Assembly: GCA_033065855.1 (NCBI GenBank)
Contig: JAVXUO010002885.1
Location: forward strand, 62,001-126,000
Source: Escallonia rubra
Lineage: Eukaryota; Streptophyta; Magnoliopsida; Escalloniales; Escalloniaceae
Reading direction: 5' to 3'
Length of the DNA: 64,000 bases
This document shows, piece after piece, positions 56,501-64,000 of the stretch (position 1 is the first letter of the stretch; each line of letters starts with the position of its first letter). A program made the translations under genes and the position numbers. The notes beneath the pieces are model-generated. The model made no database searches. It was not told where the DNA came from and saw only the letters and a list, made by a program, of their open reading frames with translations.

Positions 56501-58438
56501 AAATAAGGTGTGAAAAGGTAGGGTTTAATTGATGGTTCGAAGTTCATGAGGTAGTTCTAGAGGAAGAGTCTGTTCAGAAGAATATATTTTCTTAACTTTT
56601 ATAAAGTCACTTGACAATACCATCTTTGCTCGAGCAGGACGAGAACCAGCGGCTGAAAGGCGCGCGCATGGAAGAGTCTTATGTTAGGTGAGACTACAAA
56701 AGCTTCATATGGTTTTCTTTATTTTGTTCCGGCAAGCAGGAAGCTCAAATCCTAAATTCTGCCCTATCTGATAAATATTATGGGGTTTACAGAACATTAT
56801 AAGTAGTATCACTATAATACTAGATCACTCATCAGTAAGGGTTGTGCCTGCTTCTACTTGGCATTCTCTTTTCCATCAATAGGTTGAAGCCAGGTCCCAA
56901 GAATCTCCGTTTTGAGAAGCACAACCATACAAACCATACAAAATATGCTTAAATATTGGAATATGTCTACACAATATAGTAACATTAATATTATGATCAA
57001 ATAACACTCGGAAGCAGGCCTCCACTTTTGCCAACCTGGTTTTATCCTATTGGCAACATCATGGCCAGCCTCTCCCTCTTCGTGCATTAATCATCCAAGA
57101 TACCTGAAGATAGTATTTCTTAGGTACTTGTTGCCCATCCTTAGTTACTTTTCCCTTAGTCCTCGTCCTACTTTTACTAAAAATCGTGTTGCAAGCACTT
57201 CGTCTTAGTCCAGCTTAACATAAACTCCATAACTCTATATTCAAATTCAGTCCTCCTCCAGCCTCATAGTTAATACTTAATACAATGTCATACACGAGCA
57301 ACATACACCATGGGAGATTATCCTAAATATTCCTAATAAACTAGTCTTAACCAAAGTAAAAAAGATACGGGCTTAAAGCTGACACCTGCTGAAGTCCAAT
57401 AGCAATTGGACTTACTAGTCATGCCATCGGTTGAACGGGTACGGTTCGACCCGCGGGTACGGGTAGAACTCAAACTGCTCAGGCTGAGCTATGCCAAAAC
57501 TCGAAAGCAGAAAGTGCTACATCCCCCTTGAAACCGCTATGTGCTAAGTTGCTTAAAGCTATCAGTCTACTAATTCACCACAAACAGGTGAATACCAATT
57601 CCCATTTAATCAAATAGCACCTAAGTCGCTAATCAACTTAGGCTGTTGGAAAGATTTATTCCTAGCGCAACTTTGAAGACGCATGGGTCCAGAATCAAGA
57701 ATCAACGCAAAGGCATCCTTAGGATCACCAGCATACCAAAAGATGGAAATCATCGACACTTCGTCAGCAGAAAATGCAAGATACACTAATTGAAGAAACC
57801 TGTAGTTTCTATATAAACAGGGAATCCCAAATTCAACATGGATGAACACAGCTTTCAAAAAATATGGAAAATGAATGAACTATAATTGCGTAAATTAAAA
57901 GATTTGACACTGACCCTTTCGAGTAAACATAGTCACCATCCACTTGCAACATGAAGTACACGTCCTTCCCATCGTGCAAAGCCTACCAAATTACAAGCAA
58001 ACCACAAAATAATAGAACCCAATACGTATGCTTGTCTGAGTGTGCGTGTGCGCGAGCGCATATATAGGTTAAAAGTGGGGGTCAAAGGGGCACCTTAACG
58101 GTCATCTTTCCACCTTTGTACTCTTTATCTGCATCTGGGTCAAGAGCAGGGAGGAGGGAGAACTCGAACCCATACACATCCTTCCAATCATCCGCGTGCC
58201 CATCGAGTGTGACGGTCCCCGGCTTGAACTCCGCGGCTACTCGGGTCTCCTGGTCCGACTCGCAGCTCCACGCACCCGACTCTTGGTGCGAGTTTACGGG
58301 ACCAGGAGCTGACCCGAATAATGCGAGCGCAACGAGGAAGACCCGAAAAATAAGCATTGCTAGACAAGGCAGCGTTACCGAGAAAGAAACGGGATTTGGT
58401 AATGTTGGTTTGCTTCGATTTGGGCTTTGGAGACTCAA
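53551..58438 (-). CDS. Haem-binding (EB_dh / cytochrome c-552-DMSO reductase-like) membrane protein
   Basis: Eight GT-AG exons join into 389 residues: 58094-58438, 57915-57982, 56150-56216, 55885-56039, 55727-55797, 54765-54833, 54300-54400, 53551-53844 (TAA). A hydrophobic signal-like segment (about residues 28-48) follows either an N-terminal extension or an alternative start at Met28 (58357). A beta-rich DOMON-like haem-binding domain then runs through VTLDGHADDWKDVYGFEF, KDVYFMLQVDGDYVY, a Cys-rich GGCKESTDSCTSKSCHG loop, the DIMHFSVG segment, DLYAWNPHCRN, GTYYFEFSRPL and FAIGQSSKFSAAFWYP. A single C-terminal membrane segment (about residues 360-382) ends in a short basic tail with FTPIDRL. 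This matches plant proteins annotated as cytochrome c-552/DMSO reductase-like haem-binding (Pfam EB_dh). The biochemical role is not established; a secretory-pathway or plasma-membrane type I protein is likely. Confidence 0.93.
56217..57914. other. Intron 2 of the haem-binding protein gene (1.7 kb)
   Basis: The largest intron. It contains short open frames without recognisable domains and, near 57435-57470, a CCCGCGGGTACGGGTAG stretch like the ends of the small hAT element, with no partner end. Confidence 0.6.
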
Positions 58439-58744
58439 CGAATGGAGATTCCAATGAAAGTGGAGTCGCCGCCATGGGTGACTGAGGTTTGGATTATCAT
58501 TTGATACTTAATTTTAATCCCCATGTGAAAACGAACTCCCGTTTTTTCGTGGCTAAACATCTTATAAAGTGTCGCTTCCGACGACATTTCTCGTAAAAAT
58601 ACAAAGTGATTTTTTTTGCACATTTAAGCATTTTTAGCACCGTATTTTAATAACAAAAATATTATTTCTCTACCCTTACATGTTTTTTAAGGATAAGAAT
58701 ATGAAAAACTTACAATAATAATTTTGTTGCTAAGATATATTTAA
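58439..58744. promoter_or_regulatory. 5' flank of the haem-binding protein gene
   Basis: 306 bp between the start codon and the LINE tail. It must hold the 5' UTR and proximal promoter unless the promoter extends into the LINE. No clear TATA box seen. Confidence 0.35.
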
Positions 58745-58849
58745 TTTTTTTTTTGTGCAAAGGAAAATATATTAGCATAAACTATTACATAGCTTTGTCA
58801 AGTTCCTTCGGCATCTTGCCGTAACATTGAGATCTTCAGAGATCTTCAG

Positions 58850-60159
58850 CAGGGGCAGAACCAGGATTTCATTCCAAGGGGTGCTAAATATATATCGAAA
58901 TTAATAATTTTTTTTATTAGTTAAATAGTAAAAAAAAGTACATTTTTCGACAATATACAAAAAAATACGAAAAAACATTCAAAAAATCTTATTTAATTTC
59001 ATGAAAGCTACTAAAGACTCTTTACAGTACAACAAAAGCAAATGATGAACTCATAGGAACCTATATCAGAAAACAAGAGCAACCAAACCAAGGAAAATTA
59101 AAGAGAACTCATAGGAACCTATAATGGGGAAGATTCAGCAATTGAAAGAGACAGGATAATGGTGAAAACAACAAAAAAAAAATGATAACTCGTGATAAAA
59201 TTCATCAAAAAGAACCTATCATTGAAATTGGGAAATAGGATGTCAGAGATTAAGAAGCTGCTAAAATGAAAAAAGAAATGAGACAAACAAGAAGAAGGTA
59301 GACAGGATACAAAACATCTAGTATGAAAAAAAAAAAAACCATCCTCCCTCCAGAAGCATCAAACCTGAACTTTTGCAAACTACTGGAACTCTAGCTATTA
59401 CATTAGATTATTCAACAAAGAGGTTTATGTTATCCAGTGATATTGACACATCTAAGAAAATTAATCTGTGTGCAAAGATGATGCCTAATTCACTTCCATT
59501 TTAGTGTCTCTGATCCCTCTTTTCTCTTAAAAGTCAAGGTTCTGCAGGATTAGCAGCTTACCACCATTAAAGTCAATTCTAACTCAAACCCTTTGCCATG
59601 GGTCAGGCAACAAATGCTCCAAAACCCTCACAAATTTGGGCATGTCTTTCAGTTTTATTTCGAGTACTGCTATATAATCTTCCCTTCTTTATATTTGCAT
59701 CCTCCTTTACAAGAAAAACCAATGTCAAATAGAATTCATCCACAGCTCTATATACTACTTGCCTGTTCACGCATTCCTATGACTATCTAGCAGTGATTAT
59801 TGGAAATATAGGCATCTCTGAAGTCGCCGTCGGCATAGATCCTGGGTCAGTGGGTCGTCGCCGACTCGCCGTCGGCGTAGATCTAGAAAACGAGATAGCC
59901 TCAGTCGTGGGTTTGTCGCTGTGCCGTCGCGGTGCCGTCGTGGGTTCGTGGCTGCCGGAGTGAGGCGCCGGCCGCGCCTTGAGAAGCTTAGTCAGTCGGT
60001 CAGTCGGTGTCTCGATGAGAAGAAAGAGTCAGATCAGAGAAAGAGAGCCGAAGAAAGTGTGAAAATTTTGGAAAAAAACTATATATATATATTATTATTA
60101 TTTTCAAAATCTGAGGGGGGGCTATAGCACCCCCTCATACAACTGTGGCTCCGCCCCTG
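58850..60159. mobile_element. Non-autonomous hAT-like element, TSD ATCTTCAG
   Basis: Ends CAGGGGCAGAACCAG and, inverted, CAGGGGCGGAGCCAC. ATCTTCAG at 58842-58849 and 60160-60167 is a perfect 8-bp duplication. An A-rich body is followed by a GTCGCCG-rich block (59820-59990). No transposase; the inner boundary reads GGGGTGCT/AGCACCCCC at both ends. Inserted in the tail of the LINE. Confidence 0.93.
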
Positions 60160-61250
60160 ATCTTCAGAGGGTTGTTATAAATATACAACAAGGCATTCCA
60201 TTGGTTTGCTCCTCCTAGATGCGCTAGTCTATCGGCACATATGTTCCCTTCCCTTCTGACATCTAATATTATTGTATTAGTGGCTTGGCTCGCATGAAGA
60301 AGCGGCAGTCTAGATCGAGGTGGTGCCATGGGTTATTCTCCCTAGTCAGCAGGTCTCTAACTATTTCAGAATCTATTTCCAGCATTGCTCCGTGAAAGCC
60401 TTTATCCTTGATCAGCTATAGCCCTTTGAGGATTCCATGTAGTTCGGCTTCGAGTGCATTACAAAATTGTAGTTGTCCTATGGATCCTCCAATCCAGTTT
60501 CCTCCGTCACCCCTAATGAGTCCTCCAAAACCTCTAGTCTCTTCTTGTGTGTTGCTGCCATCTGTGTTAATTTTAATGATTCCTGCAGAAGGAGGACACC
60601 ACAAAGTTAGTTTAGGCACTTTAGTAATTTCATGTTTGGTTATTAAACAGGCCTCCCTGGTTTCTTTAGCAAAATCCAGAAAATATTTTCAGGGAATCTT
60701 CTTCCACATTAGTGAGGCCTTCAATGCTTTCCTTACTCCTGTCTTTCTAGATCTGTCAAATATTGGCCAAGAACAAATAATTCCATTCCAGTCCTCCAAA
60801 GTCTTCACAGCCACTGACAATGATACTATATATGTTCAGCCACATTAAAACATTCTGGGTGGCAGCAACTCTCATTTTCTCAGGTGACATACACTTCTTC
60901 CACATGAGTAAGGCCTTGGAGTAATCTTTGATGATATGAGTCGTGGTTTCCACCTCATGTTTGCATCTTTGACACAAATTACTATCGGTCAGACCCCTTG
61001 TCATTCTTAGGTCATTAGGAGGAAGTATATTTCTTAGAATTAACCAAATTAACAAAATGATTTTTGGGGGGAATATTTGCTTCCAAATCCAGCTCCACTT
61101 GTTGTTGTGTTGTTCATCTGCTCCACATTCATTGTTTATCAATTTGTAGGCACTTGAAGTACTAAAGGTTCGTTTTATATTAGCACCCCATATAGGGTTG
61201 TCCTTGTTTTCATTAGAGTTTTCCTGAGGCAGGTGAATCCCTTATATATC
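60135..61250 (-). pseudogene. LINE ORF2 3' part: zf-RVT and RNase H
   Basis: zf-RVT at 61142-60890 on the minus strand (WSWIWKQIFPPKIILLIWL, LCQRCKHEVETTTHII, MWKKC). RNase H follows: INTDGSNTQEETRGFGGLIR, CNALEAELHGI at about 60580-60420, then a stop, and the C-terminal REGNICADRLAHLG at about 60255-60210 in another frame. Decayed. Confidence 0.9.
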
Positions 61251-61260
61251 AAGGATAGAG

Positions 61261-61707
61261 CTAGGGCAAACCAGGGCTCTGATTTTGTTGAAATCCCAAT
61301 TCATTAGAAAGCTGTGAGTTTAGTAGTTTTTTCCAAAGAAGACTTCTATCTGCGTCATTTACAGGTTCATAAACCTCAGTAAACAGCCATTTTCCAAATC
61401 GTACCACATCATGTACCCACACAGAGATGTAATTTTGATTATGTTCCACCACTTCCAACTCCAACCCTTGCCGCCACATTAAGCACAGACCCCCGCTTAA
61501 TCCAACTGGGTTAATACACACCATATGTCTAAAGCCCAGTCTCCTTTTAATTGGCATCATTTTCCCACTATCATTTTTAGTTTCTGACAAAAAAACTACC
61601 TCCGTGGAATGGAGCATACAAATCTCCTTAAGAGCCTGGAATGTGAGGTTTTTCCCCACCCCCTGCACATTCCAAGCCAAGAATTTCATGATGAAGTTGG
61701 GAGCCAT
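61261..61707 (-). pseudogene. LINE ORF2 N-terminal endonuclease
   Basis: Reads MKFLAWNVQGVGKN, then LSETKNDSGKM containing the catalytic Glu, and VGLSGGLCLMW: the start of an exonuclease-endonuclease-phosphatase domain. It ends after about 148 codons (about 137 residues beyond the upstream Met choice); the His/Asp C-terminal part is missing. Confidence 0.88.
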
Positions 61708-62139
61708 TTTGGGCTGGCTGCCTCAACTCGAAAACAAAAATTCTTACCTTGTCTTGTCAGATCATCATCCAGCCATTCGTTACTAGTTGCAGTAATCAAG
61801 TCCTTGCACCTCACGAGCTCTCTTTCGTTCTGATGTCAAAAGTTTTAATTCGCTTCTGGTCACACTTTGCCGGCCAAATTTATCAATACTCCACCTCCGT
61901 GGGAGTCGTTTTAGGACTTTTTTCTACGCCGAAGCAGTCTCCGAATGCACTGGGACTTCATGAAGAAAGCTGCCACCAATGTTTGAGTCAAACTGAAACT
62001 CCTTACTTGTATCTTAGACTAATCCAAAAGCCTTTTTGAAAGTAGGCCTTAATAGAGCCAGACTAGTATCTTCAAGAGCAGATAGAGATGCATTGGCCGA
62101 AGACGTTTGGGCTTCAGCTACTTTTGGGTCCATGTTCGT

Positions 62140-63288
62140 CTATCCGCAAAATGGGCCTGTATCCGAAGGCCCAATATTATTGTCGTCCACATACAACGGC
62201 GTATGATACTCTTTTACAATGCCCACTACAGAAAAGTCCAAACCCGTTTCAATCTCATGCCTTTTATCATTCTCGTTGTTTTGATTTTTCGGGAGTCCCG
62301 CCAAATCGCACGCCCGAAATTTTCTTCCATTAATGAAAATCCAATCTTCATCATTTATCTCATTCAAATTTGAACTGTGATCATCACGCTGTTGATTAGA
62401 ATCTTGTTTATTGGAAGAATCCTCCTGCTCCTTCGAATCTGTAATATGTTCCTTGCGAAACACCAACCTCTGCTCATCGGAAAGATCATGCCTTCCTGCA
62501 TTTTTGCGATTTCCTTTGATGACCCCAAATCGATGTTTAGAAGTTTCAACTAGCATCCACTCCCCATACTGATGATCAGTTGTTTGGCCATATTGCTCAT
62601 CCTCCAGTTTTGTGTCGCACTCCTTAACTTTATGATCCAGACGTCCACAATAGTGACAGATTGATGAAATGCGCTCATATTTGTACGCAATTCATATTTT
62701 TTCATCACCATTATATCTAATAAATCCCCATCTTTTCAAAGGTTTTGAGATGGGACATCTAACTCTAATATGTAGATATCGTTCGCTATTGATATCCGCC
62801 GGCGACTTTGTGACTTTGATGACATCTCCAATTTTTGCCCCAAAAATCTTTGTAAATTTTTCACTGAAACACTTAAAAGGGAGTCCCCATAACTGGATCC
62901 AAAGATCAATCCAATCAATTGTAGTGTTATTTGCCGTCATACCTCGTTCCCACGGTTTAAGCAAGAGGAGATTATCATCGAAACTCCATGGACCTCCTTC
63001 CACCGCCTTAAGCATGGACAATTCAAAAGATAACCGAAAATGAAATAAATTCGGCCCAACATCCACAATCTTTAGCAAGCGATCCCAATTCCATACCTTA
63101 GAGAAGGTGTCCTTGAATGCTCTACTGTTGAATTTCTTTGGCGTCAATAACTTACCCACCAAGCTCCAAGGAAACTGCAAAATCATGTCATCCTTATCTC
63201 CTTCCAAGGAAATCTCATCTTCTTCCTCTTCTGTGAGAGTAATATTCTCTAATCTAATCCTGATGGTATCATCCATCTTGTTTAACAT
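62140..63288 (-). pseudogene. LINE ORF1: DUF4283 and CCHC zinc knuckle, one in-frame stop
   Basis: From ATG 63288: an acidic N-terminus, then DUF4283 (FPWSLVGKLLTPKKFNSRAF, VGPNLFHFRLSFELSML, GGPWSFDDNLLLLKPW, DLWIQLWGLPFKCFSE). An in-frame TGA lies at about 62692. In the same frame a zinc knuckle CHYCGRLDHKVKEC (about 62640-62680) follows, with an acidic Ser/Asn/Gln-rich tail to 62140. This is the RNA-binding ORF1 of plant L1-clade LINEs. Confidence 0.92.
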
Positions 63289-63760
63289 CTACTGAAAGAA
63301 AAGCGAAAAGGGGAATAGAAGACCTCCCATCAGGGAGAAAAAGTTGAAGAGAGAGAAACTAGTTGCAACTTTGAAACATGTGATTAATCCTTGATTTATA
63401 TGAGATATGGAGATAATTCCCAAATCTTGTACATCTCCTGCCATCTAATAAAATCAGAGATAATTACCAAATTGCAGTAAGATAATGTCTCGAAATTAAA
63501 AAAACACTATTATAAATATAGGATGAATCAGTCGGTTAGTTGACTATTGTCACTCTGTAATTTTTATCGAATATTCTGTCTTTTCATCAGATCATCAATT
63601 AATATGGTCATCTTTACCATTTCTGGCATCCCAGACATCTATAAATAGGGTCATTAACCTTTATTTTCAGGGACAAGTTTTTTCTCCCTAGAGTTTTTAT
63701 ACCATTTTCTCCCTTAGAAGTGGTAGATCACCTCAAAGGGGAATTTAGCACATATGTTCA

Positions 63761-63762
<2 letters not shown>

Positions 63763-63826
<64 letters not shown>
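63763..63826. repeat. (TA)n microsatellite
   Basis: 64 bp, bounded by TTCACT and AGTGAA inverted arms (63757-63832 as a whole is a perfect inverted repeat). Confidence 0.95.
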
Positions 63827-63828
<2 letters not shown>

Positions 63829-63838
63829 TGAATATAAG

Positions 63839-63869
63839 GCTAGCCTCACGCAACTTGCGTGAGGCTAGC
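63839..63869. repeat. Perfect 31-nt palindrome (15-bp arms, 1-nt centre)
   Basis: GCTAGCCTCACGCAA, C, then TTGCGTGAGGCTAGC. It lies 6 bp after the (TA)n inverted repeat. Confidence 0.9.
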
Positions 63870-64000
63870 GATTAAAACGACGTAGTTTTGATAAAAATAT
63901 ATATAACCAATTTTTTTCCTACGTTTTCTCTCTCCCTTCTTCCTGTTTTTCTTCCCACTGTCGCAGGCCATAGCAAGCCAAAACACCACCAACACACTGC

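Larger units (their letters stand above)
58745..63378 (-). mobile_element. L1-type LINE lacking its reverse transcriptase, with a hAT-like insertion
   Basis: Minus-strand order: leader (to 63289), ORF1 with DUF4283 and zinc knuckle, ORF2 endonuclease, then directly zf-RVT and RNase H, a 3' tail and a poly(A) (a 10-T run at 58745-58754 on the plus strand). The reverse-transcriptase core between endonuclease and zf-RVT is absent. A 1310-bp element sits in the 3' part. The 5' end abuts the Ogre-like LTR at 63379. No TSD was recognised. Confidence 0.85.
63379..64000 (+). mobile_element. Ogre/Tat-like Ty3-Gypsy LTR, second copy, 5' part
   Basis: Starts TGTGATTAATCCTTGAT as at 15737 and matches the 15737-16950 copy from 63455 to 63760. 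After GTTCA at 63760 the expected LTR sequence is replaced by a (TA)n/palindrome insertion continuing past the window end. Confidence 0.65.

Noticed and set aside
57430-57475. An end of a small hAT element in intron 2 of the haem-binding protein gene
   Set aside because: A CCCGCGGGTACGGGTAG stretch is present but no TIR, partner end or 8-bp duplication.
58116-58475. Open frames on both strands overlapping exon 1 of the haem-binding protein gene
   Set aside because: The exon 1 frame splices cleanly into the conserved protein; the others are shadows of a GC-rich exon.
15737-64000. The two Ogre-like LTR copies as the two LTRs of one giant element
   Set aside because: They are 48 kb apart with intact host genes and many unrelated elements between, and no Ogre coding region adjoins either.
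1-64000. An integrated plant virus or pararetrovirus
   Set aside because: All reverse-transcriptase, integrase and gag traces fit Copia, Gypsy or LINE families by domain order, primer sites and LTRs.

Overview
This window is nuclear DNA from a flowering plant, most likely a eudicot. It has multi-exon genes with GT-AG introns, plant gene families (GH35 beta-galactosidase with a lectin tail, F-box/DUF295, a plant haem-binding membrane protein), a plastid 16S rRNA fragment, and a dense nest of Copia, Gypsy, CACTA, hAT, LINE, TRIM and MITE sequences. Nothing bacterial (operons, CRISPR) is present. The species cannot be told from the sequence.

Layout. 1-5698: a SIRE/Maximus-like Copia LTR split by a young LTR element without coding capacity (323-5254, TSD CCTTT). 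5.7-9.6 kb: AT-rich DNA with a Stowaway-type MITE, a Helitron-like end, a CACTA end and a broken LINE ORF1. 10014-14548 (minus): an intact 18-exon beta-galactosidase gene, the best-supported gene here. 15.0-19.6 kb: pieces of a second, dead beta-galactosidase copy pulled apart by a Gypsy LTR. 19744-28329 (minus): a decayed Copia element whose reverse transcriptase is interrupted by a CACTA element (21050-24848), which holds an LTR/TRIM chimera (21550-23392). 28.3-34.9 kb: intergenic DNA with MITEs, a Copia 5' end and GC-rich tracts. 35.1-45.4 kb: a dead Gypsy gag gene split by a 3.2-kb solo LTR (35720-43307), itself split by a complete hAT element (36509-40877), and split again by a small hAT element (43989-44983).

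45.5-58.5 kb is the second gene island. It holds a TRIM, a probable 5' leader region with local duplications and a plastid 16S insert, an F-box/DUF295 gene (50716-52143, plus), and an 8-exon haem-binding membrane protein gene (53551-58438, minus). 58.7-63.4 kb (minus) is a LINE that has lost its reverse transcriptase and carries a 1.3-kb hAT-like insertion. The window ends in a second copy of the Gypsy LTR, disrupted by a (TA)n hairpin and a perfect palindrome.

The three intact host genes share no evident pathway. The main interest is the order of the nested insertions, which target-site duplications allow to be read almost to the base. I found no convincing new multi-gene system. The oddest structures are the LTR/TRIM chimera with one shared TSD and a tRNA-like internal domain, the hAT element with a duplicated subterminal region, and the terminal palindrome.
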